Program-made: the position numbers and the translations under genes
Shown: positions 52,761 to 63,960 of the stretch, in pieces
Layout: the number at the start of each line of letters is the position of its first letter
Position numbering within the stretch: the stretch's first letter is position 1
The notes under the pieces: generated by a model
Told to the model about the DNA's origin: nothing
What the model saw: only the letters and a program-made list of their open reading frames with translations
The model's database searches: none
Assembly (NCBI GenBank): GCA_963930645.1
Contig: OZ005652.1
Coordinates: forward strand, 349,332,602 to 349,396,601
Source: Salticus scenicus
Taxonomy: Eukaryota > Arthropoda > Arachnida > Araneae > Salticidae
Direction of reading: 5' to 3'
Length of the DNA stretch: 64,000 bases

Positions 52761-53627
52761 AAAAAAAAACCATTACATTCTATGAGAGCTATTTTTATAA
52801 ATAAATTTTATTTTATACAAATAACTACTGGCAAATTTGGGAGTAATCATTGTTGCACTACATTTTATGTTTTTAATTGCAGTTCACGTTAATGTATTAT
52901 ATACACAAATGCACACAGGTATTATTAATATTTTTTTTTTTGATAAATATTTAAAAATTTCTCCATATGATAATTATAAATAAATTATTGCAACAATTTC
53001 TTAATGTAGTCTAATGTATCTATAGAATGTGCACTAATATTACGATTGTAAATTTTTTATTGATCTGGAAAATCCTAGCCCCTCCCAAAAGTTAAGTTCT
53101 GGATCCGCCACTGGTATATTTTAAGTAACTTAATAAACACAAGTGTTTTTTTTTTTTTTTTTTTTTTTTTTTGACTGGTCACTAACAACCTTTTTGTAAA
53201 AAACCTTTACTTCTTATGCGATCTTTTCAGATCTGACTTCTTCTATTGTGTTAGCAATCAATTTACAAAAATACTGGTATTCAAATCAAAATGTGTCAAG
53301 GTCATCAGACTTTGAAATGAATGCAAAATCTTGTAGATATTCACTTCTCATCCCACTTTGTTTGCTGATCTTTAGCGGGAGGGGAATAAAAAGAAATATA
53401 TATTAAGTTAGAGATATTGAACAATTCTACTTTTTTACAGGTTTTTGAATCTAATTAAATATGTTTAAAAAGAACATTGACATTTATATTGGAGATGGAG
53501 AAAGATTGGGAATCGCAAGGATTCTGTGAAGTGTTTGATCACCAACCATGAATGGAGGGGGGGGGGGGGGGGGGTCACCAAAGAATTACATGAGTGAAAG
53601 ATATTGATCAATTCCACTTCTTTATAT
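52761..53627. other. AT-rich sequence without genes
   Basis: Contains poly(A) (52748-52769), poly(T) (53143-53172) and a G run of about 19 bases (53556-53574). No coding sequence is supported. Confidence 0.5.
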
Positions 53628-53666
53628 TGTCATAAGTAAATGTTCTAAATATATAAGAACGTTACA
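53628..53666 (+). repeat. 5' LTR remnant (39 bp)
   Basis: TGTCAT plus AAGTAAATGTTCTAAATATA and AGAAC(G)TTACA match the first 6 and last 33 or so bases of the 208-bp 3' LTR. The middle of about 170 bp is absent. Confidence 0.75.
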
Positions 53667-53684
53667 TGGTGTCAAAATGAAAAT
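53667..53684 (+). other. Primer-binding site of the second Gypsy element
   Basis: TGGTGTCAAAATG abuts the LTR. TGGTGTCA is the beginning of the tRNA-Leu type primer site used by several LTR elements; later bases have drifted. Confidence 0.6.
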
Positions 53685-55234
53685 TATCATCTGGAAGTAA
53701 ATTTTGCGTTGTAAGTGCTTTTAAAAAATAGGTAGTTTTTAAAATGCCTGGCAATAGTATAAATGCTTTGAGTATCTATATATTAATAGGCAAGCATAAA
53801 ATTTGTTGTCCCTTTTCAACATATTAATTATGGGAGTAGAGGGTTGAAAATGGTATCATTCGAAAGGTATGGTTAGCCGGAAGGTGCGAATACAAATATT
53901 ATTTTCTTACGATGGCAAGAAGGTATTTAAAAATACATTTATTTTTTATGCATTTTCCCCCATTTTTCCCTTTTATACACGTAGTCCTTCACATTAAAAA
54001 ATACCTAAAAGTAGAAAGTTGTTAAATCTGGCAATTTCATAAAGCTCAAATAAAACCATAGATACAGTAATTTGTATAATGTAGCATCACTATACGCAAG
54101 CGAGGTGATGACGTCACTGTCTGTCCATGGAGCCATGTAAAAGATTTTCTATGTTAATTGTCCATTGAATTTTTTGTAAAAAATTATTAAAAAATAACAG
54201 AAATTATCTGCCGATTTTAATTCCGATATTTGGGTATAGTTATATATAAGTTACTGTCTACATGTGTTTGAATGAGTTATTTTTTCTGTAAAATTGATAA
54301 AATTTTAATTTAAAATCACAAAACTCCAGAAAAAAAAAAAATGGCAAACTTCCAGTTTCGAATGTAAACATAAACATTTCATTTCAAAGGGTGATATTTA
54401 AACAATAAATATTCAACTAATATACTAAATAAAAGGAAAATGGATTTGTTGCTAACTGCTGCATGTATAAGTAGACGATACGGAAAAATTTCGGATTTCC
54501 GTTTTTTGCTGCATTTACATGTTTTGAGCTTTCTTTACGTTTCAATTAACTGAAATTGGCTAGTTATTTTTTAAAAAAGTGTCTTTATTGCTAGCTTTTG
54601 TGTGTAGAAGAAGCAAGTAGAAGATACATAAAAACTTTTGATTTCCGGTTTTCGATGAATTTACACGTTTTGAGATTTCCTTGCATTTTAATTAAGTGAA
54701 ATTAGTGAAATTGACTACTTATTTTTTTTTTTTTTTTAAGTGGATTTATTATTCTTTCCTCTGCATATATGAGTAGAAAATATAAGATTCAGAAATGTTT
54801 TAGATTTTCGGTTTTCGATAAAGTTACACGTTTTGAAATTTCCCGAACTCAATTCGACCATTTTTGAAAAGCATCTTTTTTTTTTTGGTTCAAACACTGT
54901 ACTTTATGAACCAATCGAATTAATTTAACAGAATTTGATACTTGGTTGGACCTTGGTCTGACATGGTACCTATTAGCTTCTGGGCTGTATCATACAACAA
55001 GGGGTGTTTTCACGTTGCGATTTTCTCTCATTTCAGGAAAGGCTAACATCTACAGAGAGAAATAGTTATATTAAGTAAAACTCTGCTGATTCAGTTAGAG
55101 TGAATATTGGCAAACAATTGCCGCAGCTGTGTTGCAATTGCATTCCATTTAGGACAAGGCAATAACTTTGCTTTGCCTCGCTTTGCAAAAGAAAAATGGT
55201 CGAGTTTCGACCACTGGTATTCTAGTTAATGTAA
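53685..55234 (+). other. Leader region with degenerate repeats
   Basis: No gene is supported. A three-unit degenerate array at 54430-54960 (units of about 150-160 bp, each with TTTTCGGTTTTCGAT then TTACACGTTTTGA) belongs to the same dispersed family as 39378 and 52130. It suggests that part of this leader is itself an insertion. Confidence 0.5.
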
Positions 55235-55860
55235 ATGCTCATCTTCCACGAGAGTTGGAAGTTACAGAGGGTGGAATGGCAGTTAAATGAAAACTGTGGA
55301 AAAAACTTTTATGCAACTATCACACAGTTATCAATGAAACTGAAAGAGATTCAAGCAGCTACTACATTGATGTCGGCTATTGGGCCTGGAGCTACCATGG
55401 TCTTTAATATATTCAATTTGAATGAAGCAGTCAGTAAAGATTTGAAGAAGATTACTGATAGGTTTGATGAGTATTTTTCACCAAAGCCTAATGAAATATA
55501 TATTCGATATTTATTTTTTGAATTAATGCAAAGTAAGCTTGAAACTTTTGATTCTTATTTAACAAAACTAAAAACGAAATTAAGTGACTGTTTCAAGATA
55601 GCTTATTACGTGATCAAATTGTTCAAGGAATTAGTTCCCATAAAGTTCATGAATTGTTATTATTGGAAAGAAATTTAACTTTACAGAAAGCTATTGATAT
55701 TTGTAGAGCAAGTGAACAGGTTAAAGGAAATGCATAGAATGACCACTTCTAAGGAGAAAGAAATTCTAGCGGTACGAAAAACGAAAAGTAAACAATCTCT
55801 AGTGATAATGCTTTTAAAATGAAAGTTGATTCTAGTATGTTGGCGTTGTGGCTTAACTCA
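55235..55860 (+). pseudogene. gag: Gag of the second Gypsy element, frameshifted
   Basis: Reads VFNIFNLNEAVSKDLKKITD, RFDEYFSPKPNEIYIRYLFF, SKLETFDSYLTKLKTKLSDC in one frame, then RDQIVQGISSHKVHELLLLE and LTLQKAIDICRASEQV in another, after a frameshift near 55605. This is the Gag common in arthropod Gypsy elements of the K02A2.6-like type (FEEYCxPxxNxxYERYxF, RDRIVxGI, KAIExCRAxE). A zinc-knuckle start CWRCG-x2-H lies at about 55839-55862, after further frame changes. Stops and shifts make it inactive. Confidence 0.82.
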
Positions 55861-56340
55861 TGAATTACAGCAATTAAAGTATTTAATTCTTAATGGATGG
55901 CCATCTACTGTTCAAGAAGTTTCTCAAGAAACTTTGTAAATATTGGAACTATTGAGATGAGTTATTACTTTATGAAAATCTTTTGTTCAAATCCGAGCAA
56001 CTTATTATCCCTAAGAGTCCCCAAAATCAGTATTTAAAACTTATCCATCAAGGCTATTTGGGAACTAATCTTTCACTGCATAGGGCACATGAAATTGTGT
56101 TTTGGCATGGCATGTCACAAGATGTCATAACTTATGTACAACAGTGCCCTATATGCCAACAAACATCCAGAACTCCCAAAACCGAGCCTTTGTTGAAGAA
56201 ACCCGTACCATGTTTTCTCATGGCAAAGAGTTGCTTCTGACTTGATTGAATTTAAAGGAAAAACGTATTGCCTTGTTGCTGACAGTTATTGTTGTTACTT
56301 TGATTTTAAGGAATTGCATCATCCAACATCGCATGCTGTA
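55860..56340 (+). pseudogene. pol: Post-RNase H linker and integrase zinc domain
   Basis: Reads LQQLKYLILNGWPSTVQEV, a stop, KSEQLIIPKSPQNQYLKLIH, HEIVFWHGMSQDVITYVQQC and PICQQ, then (after a frame change near 56212) RVASDLIEFKGKTYCLVADS with the first catalytic Asp, and FKELHHPTSHAV. It shows the HHCC zinc domain followed by the DDE start. It ends at the duplicated CATGCTGTA of the next insertion. Confidence 0.83.
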
Positions 56341-56627
56341 TTAATAAAAAAAAAGTACCACAGAACTAGCATTTTAAATTATTACTTACAAATAAACACC
56401 ATATAATGCAATAATCTCGCAACAATTGTTTTGAGTCGAAAGAGCACACAGCCCTTCTTTAGGCAAACAAAGTAGGCATGAGTGCTGCAGTCATAGCAGC
56501 AATGCACCTGCAAAACTCGTGCCTACTTTGTTTGGCTGAAGAAGGGTCGTGTGCTCTTTCGACCCGAAATAATTGTGAGATTATTGCATTCTATCGTGTT
56601 TATTGAAAGTTTTGTAAGTAATAATCA
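56341..56627. mobile_element. Foldback MITE, 287 bp
   Basis: CATGCTGTA stands on both sides (56332-56340 and 56628-56636), a 9-bp target duplication. Inside, 56379-56625 is almost entirely one long imperfect palindrome: ATTACTTACAAATAAACACC, TCGAAAGAGCACACAGCCCT, AGGCAAACAAAGTAGGCA on the left, with complements on the right. A 38-bp asymmetric segment precedes it. A 9-bp duplication would suit a Mutator-like origin, but that is inference. Confidence 0.78.
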
Positions 56628-56636
56628 CATGCTGTA

Positions 56637-56764
56637 ATTTAATTCTTAAAAGATTGTTTTGCAATTCATGATATACCAGATGTTTTGCAGTCTGATAATG
56701 GACCTACTTGCCATTCAGAAGCTTTTCGACAGTTTACATGTTCCTGGAAAATCAAACACATAAC
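56637..56764 (+). pseudogene. pol: Integrase core fragment
   Basis: Continues the integrase after the MITE: LKDCFAIHDIPDVLQSDNGP (second catalytic Asp), FRQFTCSWKIKHIT. It is cut at the duplicated CACATAAC by the next element. Confidence 0.82.
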
Positions 56765-59077
56765 TAGGACTGGGCGATACGCCGATACATCGCGAAACAT
56801 CGATTTAATGCATGCAATTTGAAAACAATAACGGAATCTTTCAGTTGGCGATATATCACAACCGTCACGATTATCAGGAACTCAGCTGTGAATGTATTGC
56901 GAGCGACCATATCCAACTTTTCATCCCGTTCCGTGATAGCCGGTAATCGTTGATACGAAGGAGAGGGGATGATACTCGCATGATGCATGCGTGATATTTG
57001 ACATTGGCTTTTCATCCCGTGCCGTGATAGCCGGTACTCGTTGATACGAAGGAGAGGGGATGATACTCTCATAACTCATGCGTGATATTTGACATTGGCT
57101 TTTCATCCCTTGCCGTGATAGCCGGTACTCGTTGATACGAAGGAGAGGGGATGATACTCTCATAACTCATGCGTGATATTTGACATTGGGTTTATCTGAA
57201 ATCGCGGGTCACGGCTACGATATGAATATTCGTTATCGGTATCGCCTTTAATAATCATGATCTTGCTTTATTAGGAACCGATTATCAGCTGAGCAATAAC
57301 GCATGCATGATATTCATCCCTTCTCTTTACTGGCTGCTACGATATGAATATTTGTAATCGCTATCACAATGTTAATACAAAACGTTATTACCTATAAATA
57401 TAATTGACAATTGTTGGTGTCATTAATTTTATTCAGAAATAACTGAATAATTTCATCATTTATTTACATCCATATTTGAAAAAAAAAAAAAAAATTATAC
57501 TGAATTTGTTTTTAATATTTTAACAGTTATTTAATTTCTTTCAAATATTTTATTATTTCTGATCAATTTAGTGAAAATTTAGTGTTATTTATTTTTATAG
57601 TTTTATTTCGTTAAACAAACCGAAGCAATTTCTTTACTCAGGGTACTTATTATTTTCTACAGAGAATCTAATTTCAAAGGCGGAGGCAAGGAAGCGCTAA
57701 TAACCTTTGTTTTAGAAATCTTATTATTCTATAGTATAATAAAATAATTTATATTATTATTTTTATTTAATCGTTCACTTATTTATTAGTTTTGTGTGTG
57801 TGTAAGTTTAGTTTTAATGTTTTTATTAATTTTTTTTCTTTACAAAAGACGAAAATATATTGGGTTCATGAGAATTTTCGATTACCAGTTTTCTATAAAT
57901 ATTTACTCATTTTCAAGTGTCGTAACACTGGATTCGACCATTTTTAGAAAACGTTTGTCGTGCGTCAGCACAATTTTGTAAATACTGTATCTCATTAACC
58001 AAAGGACAGAATTCAACAAAACTTTATACATTGTTAAACCTTCACTTAAACTGCTATTGATTAAATTTTTGAATATACCGCCCAAATGCATTATTCTGCA
58101 TTTCCGCCATGTAAGAAAAGACTATATATCACAGTTTCTATAGTGTATCAATGCACGAAACATGATATGAATGAGAGTCGGGACGAAAAGCAATGTTTAT
58201 TCAATTAGTGTGCGTTTTTGCTGAGAAATGATTATGCTATGGTGCAATGTACCCCTGTTTACGGGAAAGCAATGTATCAACTTCTATGATATATAAATCA
58301 CCAAACTTAGAATGTAAAATGGATATTTTCAAAAGCTATGCTATGATAATTTGATAGTTTGCAGCGGTCGCCAAGAAAGAAAACATGTAAATCTCTAATT
58401 GGTGGTCCTTACATAGAATTACATCTATTCATTTAAATTGTTTTTTATTTTCGAGTTATTTGTTTTATATTGCAGGTAAAATTTATTTCTCTCAATACAT
58501 TGTTGCATTTTTTTTCCTGTTGAGTCATCCTTCTTCAGTTATTTTATTCAGCCCTCCAAACCAAGAATAAGAAATTATATTTTTTATTCTTGTAGCTATG
58601 ACGTAAGTTTCAGCGTTATCTCGGGGAAACTTGTGCATTTTTTTATTAAGAAGATTTTGCAAAAGTTTATTGAGTTAATTATGTATTTTGGGAAAAAAAT
58701 TAATGGTAAAATTAATAGCTTAGATAGCTGAATGTGTTTAAATGATATAATACTGCTACTTAAAAACGCAGTAATATACGAATGAAGTCTCTGCATATGT
58801 GTTTCCATTATCCGTTTTTCTATATTAATGTTGATATGGTGTTACATTAATAAGAAATTTTACATATAAAGGAAGTTAGTGTATTCTGTATGTTTTATAA
58901 TATAACGGGTCTGCTTCATTCAATTCAAGCCTTTTTTATATCCAGACTTGACATTTAAATTAACATTATGAAAGGGATTCGAAAATATTCAAGTCCAATA
59001 TCGTGATACATTGCGGTATCGCGATTTTGCCTTGACAATGTATCATGATATTGAAATAGCGACATCGCTCACTCCTA
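56765..59077. mobile_element. Non-autonomous hAT element, 2,313 bp (TAGGA ends)
   Basis: Exact 8-bp target duplication CACATAAC (56757-56764 and 59078-59085). The left end is TAGGACTGGGCGATACGCCG and the complement of the right end is TAGGAGTGAGCGATGTCGC. Both subterminal regions are rich in CGATA/TATCG-type palindromic words, as in the known TAGGGCTGGGCGATA hAT families. It contains a 3 x 91-bp tandem array (56918-57190). No transposase is recognisable. Confidence 0.88.
56918..57190. repeat. Three tandem 91-bp units
   Basis: Units start with TTTTCATCCC at 56918, 57009 and 57100 and contain CCGTGATAGCCGGTA(C/A)TCGT, GATACGAAGGAGAGGGGATG and GCGTGATATTTGACATTGG. The last two units are nearly identical. 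Since 91 is not a multiple of 3, the open frames through them on the - strand are by-products. Confidence 0.92.
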
Positions 59078-59085
59078 CACATAAC

Positions 59086-59442
59086 ATCAAGCCCACATTA
59101 TCCAAAATCCAATGGTTTGGCAGAATGTTATATGTAAGAAGCTAAATTACTACTTAAAAGACCTCATATTGAAAAAGTTGATTACAGATTGTCATTACTA
59201 AATTTGAGAAATACTCCTCATAATAACTTGACCTCACCTGCAGAAAGACTTTTTGGACGTCTTACTAGAACTTTAATTCCCATACATCCATCTCAGCGTC
59301 TGCAATGAGAATCATCATCTATACCACTTCAGTTAATTAGGGAGAAACAACAACTGTGAGTGTTTACTCTCCAGTATTTGTGGAAGGAGAGAATGTTAAA
59401 GTATCCCCAAGAAATTGGGTTCCTGCTGCTATTACCGATACT
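59086..59442 (+). pseudogene. pol: Integrase fragment after the first hAT insertion
   Basis: Reads HITSSPHYPKSNGLAECY (catalytic Glu in the SNGLAE motif), YRLSLLNLRNTPHNNLTSPA, ERLFGRLTRTLIPIHPS, then frame-shifted GENVKVSPRNWVPAAITDT. Several stops are present. It ends at the duplicated CCGATACT. Confidence 0.83.
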
Positions 59443-61755
59443 CAGGCCTAGAAGTGACATTTTTAATAAATATTATAGGAAATATAGGAATTGACTTTTC
59501 AAAATATAGGAATTTTATAAGAATTAATTTAGGAAGGAGATACCTTTATGCATACAAAAATTATGTATGAAATATTAAAATTATGTATACAGTATCAGGG
59601 TTCTCACAAAAGGAAATTTTTATATTTTAATATGATTATTTTACATTTGAACAGTTGTTGATAGCTATTTTAAAAATATCTCTATTTAAAAATAGTGGTA
59701 TCTAAATTTCCCTCTCCGACAGCCCTGTACAGTACCAAAAGTCTGGATTTTTCAAAGAAATGTGTATCATTGTTATAAAAAACTGAGGCTTTTCCGATAA
59801 AGCCTTGCGTGAATCAATCCTACAATCCTAGAATTAGCCACGGTTAGAAGGTAGTTCAAAAAATTATGTGTAAGAAACACCTAGATTTTGGATCTTGGGA
59901 AAAAAAAAAAAAATCTCTCAAACAATATTAAAACTAAATATTTTTTTAAAAAAAAATACTGCATCGTTGAAAGTGGAAAGGAACTGTCTTCCCAATTCCA
60001 AAATCTTTTTTCTTTGGGAGGCGATGACGTTTTAAAAATGCGATTTCTTTTCTACTTTCCATTTTAGAGCTTTAGAGCGGCATTTATCTCCTTCACTATT
60101 AAGAAAAGCAAACAGTCAAGGTGATAAATTAATTGGTAGTTAATGTTTTAATTAATATCTGAATAACAAAGGTCTACATCTAAAATTTAGGTTTGATGAT
60201 TTTGGCTGATCTTAATATTTTAGTGAGATGAAACCAAAACTGTAGCAGTTTTTCTCTATCAAGTATAGATTTTTGTCAATACAGGGTGTCTTCTGACATA
60301 ATTTCATCTGCGATTTTTCTACCAATATTGTTATATGGTAACTTTATGTTAATTATAATTAATCATGGAAACATACCATAAACTATTGAAAAGGAAAAAA
60401 ATGTGTAGGTAGTGCATTGACCAAAAATCTATACGTGATAGATAAAAATTAGTTTCAATTTCAGCACAGTGAAAAATCATATTTATCAACTAAAATCATC
60501 AATGAAAATTTTCAAACATTTTTGACAGACATCTTTTATTAGTATCTATAAATCTGTACAAAAATTGGCGTAATATCTAAGAAACAAGCAATTAAAAAAA
60601 GCTCAACTATGGCTGTGCTAATGTTAAGCCTCAAAAACTTTATAAATTCAACGGAAATGACATTAGAAAAACCTTAGTATTTTAAATAAACAATATCCTT
60701 TTAAGAGGCTTACACTTCTGAGTATTAGATACTGGCTCAACTTCTAGGAGTTGCTTGTATAATGAGAAACAGCGATCTCTCTAAAATATAAAACAGCCAA
60801 TTTTTGTAGATCTACGATGTGCAGTGTATAATAAGCTCATTACGGTACAAACAAATGTACATAGAGACATACAATTATCTTGTTTGATTAATATCGATAT
60901 GTTTTATAATTTTTTTCTTCGTTTTACATAATTAGTATTCATTAGAAATAATTTTGGTAAACTTTTGTGTATAATTCTTAATCAGGGACATACAAAATAA
61001 TTTGAATTTATACTACACAGATTTTTTATAGTTTATTTTACCTCATAGTATTTTATAATATTACAGTAAATATTTCTTGAAATGTATTTTCAGTGATATT
61101 TATTTTTAAGTTACATATACACTTAGTATTTTATATGGTGCATGTATTAACTGTTATTCTGATATAAGATGGCACAAAATAATTTGAATGCAAAAGTACC
61201 TCATGACGATAAATATTTGAAATCCTTATTCGTGATGCTAAAAATTTATAAGCAGAACTAAATTTCTTTAATAGTACAAAAATCTGAAGATGACATAAGC
61301 ACTGACCAATATGTTTGTTTACAACTTTTCTTTGATCGTGCCAAAGTATAAAGATTACATAACATTTTTTTCACATTGGAAACTGTTTCATAATCTATTT
61401 GCAAAGCATGATTTTTTTTTTTTCTTTTTTTTCTCTCAAAAAATTTTTAAGTATTTATTTATGTCTTGTTTGGCAATGTTTATATGTATGTAAGTACATT
61501 TTAACAACACTCCTTTTTTTTATGACAACATAGCGAGCGTTAATAAAATATATTAATAAAGGGCACCGAAATTTTTCTTTGCCTAGGGGCGACATGTGCT
61601 GGCCCTGCTCTTGGCCAAGATTTAGAGTTAAAATTCATAAACTGTGCATTCAATCAGACGTTCAGAAAATAGTCAAAACTAAAATATAGGAAATATTGGG
61701 AGATAATTAAAAAAATAGGAGGTTTCATAAATATATAGGAGCGCTGCGAGGTCTG
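59443..61755. mobile_element. Non-autonomous hAT element, 2,313 bp (CAGRCCT ends)
   Basis: 8-bp target duplication CCGATACT (59435-59442 and 61756-61763). The left end is CAGGCCTAGAAGTGACAT and the complement of the right end is CAGACCTCGCAGCGCTCC. Subterminal AAATATAGGAAATATAGG-type words occur at both ends, as in the element at 4251-6337. The interior is AT-rich and I find no transposase. Confidence 0.83.
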
Positions 61756-62006
61756 CCGATACTACTGATGCTCCTGGATCTTAATTGGTTACTACTACAG
61801 ATAATAGCACATTTAGGTGGAATTCAGGAGTGATACAGAAAACAAAAGCAGACATTCCTCTAAATAGAGAAATTGTGGTTCACCCATCACCTCAGCATAA
61901 AACTTCTAGAGATCCAGGTCCTTTGATTCAATTAGATCCAAAACCTGTGAGAACTTGTATAGATTCAGACTCTAATAATTCTTATAAGACTAGTAAACTT
62001 TCTTAA
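61756..62006 (+). pseudogene. pol: Integrase C-terminal tail
   Basis: After the hAT element the frame reads DTTDAPGS, a stop, LVTTTDNSTFRWNSGVIQKT, and a polar tail (KTSRDPGPLIQLDPKPV) to TAA at 62004-62006. A GQVVRPPECL-like reading just beyond (about 62016-62050) resembles the usual RxVxPPxRL end. Confidence 0.72.
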
Positions 62007-62116
62007 ACTATGACGATCTGTTCTGGCCAAGTTGTTCGACCACCAGAATGTCTTGTTTGTAAATTTTGTATATAGTTTTTATTTCATCATTATTTAAATT
62101 TTTTTTTGTTTCCTTT

Positions 62117-62126
62117 AAAGGAAAGA
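62117..62126 (+). other. Polypurine tract of the second Gypsy element
   Basis: AAAGGAAAGA immediately precedes the 3' LTR start TGTCATAATATTTG. Confidence 0.75.
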
Positions 62127-62334
62127 TGTCATAATATTTGTATAATTGGCAACATCATGTTCTTATGTAATGGATCTGGCAATATTTGAGTTGTTCTCGT
62201 GTTCTCCGTTATGTTGTAAGTACGGTTGTGTATTTGACATTTGAATAAATATGTGCTGCGAAATGGTTTTGTTTAATGAATTAATTAATGAAATTCATCC
62301 TAAGTAAATGTTCTAAATATATAAGAACATTACA
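62127..62334 (+). repeat. 3' LTR of the second Gypsy element (208 bp)
   Basis: Begins TGTCATAATATTTG and ends AAGAACATTACA. Its last 33 bp match 53634-53666 with one difference. Confidence 0.78.
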
Positions 62335-62895
62335 TATGGTTTCTAGAATCTAATAAAGCCTGTTCAAAATTAATATTAACATAACTGTGGATAGAGAAAA
62401 ATTGGAAATTGCAATCTTTCCAGCCAAAATCAGGTACTTGGATTCTCTACAGAATACTGCTTTGAAAAGTATCTGCGAGCTAAAAACAAAAAATCTGCAA
62501 TGTATGTCTTGCATCTCACATTTTCTGCCATGGGGATTTGCAGTTTATAAAAAAAGGCTATATGTGAGCTTCTATGATATATGTGAGATGGTCATTATGA
62601 AAATTTACTGATTTAATTTGGATGTATATTGTCCAACATGTAGTATTGCTATTACTTTGTGATTTGCCAGGTGGCTATATTGTAAAAATGATAAAAAATC
62701 AAAAATAGTCTTTTGAATCAGTTAAAATCTGAGTTAAGGTTTTTGATGCCTTTGGTAATGGCTTTTCTGCCCACAACATGACAAGTGGCAGTCCCCGCTG
62801 TCTTTCACATTGCCTTACCTGCTTTTTAATTCCCTCCTTCACCCGCAAGTGAAGTTGCAAAATCTTGTTAAAGTGCATGTTGCATATACACTTAA
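62335..62895. other. Sequence between two elements, no gene
   Basis: No coding sequence is recognised. The last four bases before the next MITE are its TTAA target (62892-62895). Confidence 0.5.
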
Positions 62896-63283
62896 CACAT
62901 TGAGCGCCACGCAAACTCTTAAAATCCATTAAAATTCCCTAATGATTCCTCCTGTAATAAATAAAAATTAAGCAAATTTTTAATAAATTTTCAATCATTA
63001 AATGTAATATTTTTAGTTTTATATCCTATTTTATATCCGCCACTGACAGTTGACGCGACTTTATATCATATTTGACACTGTTAGCCACCAATGGCTGATA
63101 GCGTGCTCAACGTTTTAATTTTTTATTGGCACTGCTTTTATTTTCGGAGTAAAACTTTCACTGAAATGTTTGAAGTATAACATGTTCTGCACACTCCTAA
63201 AGTTTCAAGATGATTCCTTCAGTACTTAGAGATATATGATAAAATGTCTAGAATCTAGAATGGCTGACATGGTGCTTAACGTG
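62896..63283. mobile_element. piggyBac-like MITE, 388 bp
   Basis: TTAA lies at both borders (62892-62895 and 63284-63287). The left end is CACATTGAGCGCCACG and the complement of the right end is CACGTTAAGCACCATG. The TTAA site and the CACGTTGAGCGCC-type ends fit piggyBac-derived non-autonomous elements. No ORF inside. Confidence 0.8.
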
Positions 63284-63299
63284 TTAACCAACATCCACT

Positions 63300-63960
63300 C
63301 ACAAAAACTTCTCACCCTGAGGTAATCTGGAACAAAATTAAGCTTGAAATATTTTTTTTTTTTTTGTGCCCTACCTGCCCCAATGTTGGGAAGTGGGTTA
63401 TTTTGAAAAATCTCTTTATAATGCGTGTTGGTTACACCAACAACTTCCTGAGATAATTTGAAAAATTTGGAATCATGTTTTTGCCTCCCTGCTCTTAAAG
63501 GGGGAATTTTTGCAAAATCCTTTTATAGTGCATGCTAGGTCGAATACCCAAATCACACATCAAAAATTGCTTTTCTAAGATAATTTGGAGCAGAGTTATC
63601 CTTAAAAATGCTTATTTTTTTTAAAGGATTTCACAACATTCCTTAGCAGTGTGTATGCTGGGTTTTCACAAGCAACCACACATAAAAAATTGCTTTTATA
63701 AGATAATTTAGAGCAGAGTTACTTACTCTTGCAAATGTGCCCCCCCCCTCCCTTACACACACACATACCCCAAAAGGGAGGAAGGGGGAATCTAGCAAAA
63801 TCATGTCGTTGTGGATGTTGAATGAGCATAACAAGTCCATGCATGAAAATTCATGACTAGTTCCTCAGGATAAATTTAACACGAAACGGGGGTTCTCGAA
63901 TTTGCCTCCTTGTAACTCTTCCCCAAAATGGGTTTTTAGAAATATCCCCAAGAAAATGCA
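63300..63960 (+). repeat. Satellite-like degenerate tandem array B
   Basis: Units of about 130-170 bp with CCTGAGATAATTTGGAGCA, TGCCTCCCTGC, TTTTTGCAAAATCCTTTTA and TAGTGC(A/G)TG(C/T)T blocks, matching array A at 25360-26060. The following sequence (ATTCATGACTAGTTCCTCAG, TGCCTCCTTGTAACT) also matches the tail after array A. It runs to the window edge. Confidence 0.72.

Larger units (their letters stand above)
53628..62334 (+). mobile_element. Defective Ty3/Gypsy element with three nested insertions
   Basis: From left to right: a remnant 5' LTR (53628-53666), a primer-binding site, gag (55235-55860), a fused post-RNase H/integrase region (55860-62006, interrupted at 56341, 56765 and 59443), a polypurine tract and a complete 208-bp 3' LTR. 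Protease, RT and RNase H are deleted. Each insertion carries its own target duplication inside integrase coding sequence. Removing the insertions leaves an element of roughly 3.8 kb. Confidence 0.85.

Noticed and set aside
56764..57163. Two overlapping - strand frames with repeated MRVSSPLLRINEYRLSR
   Set aside because: They arise from translating the 91-bp tandem units; repetition of the protein merely reflects the DNA repeat.
56765..61755. Identical lengths (2,313 bp) of the two neighbouring hAT elements as a sign of relatedness
   Set aside because: The ends, interior sequence and target duplications differ, so equal length appears coincidental.
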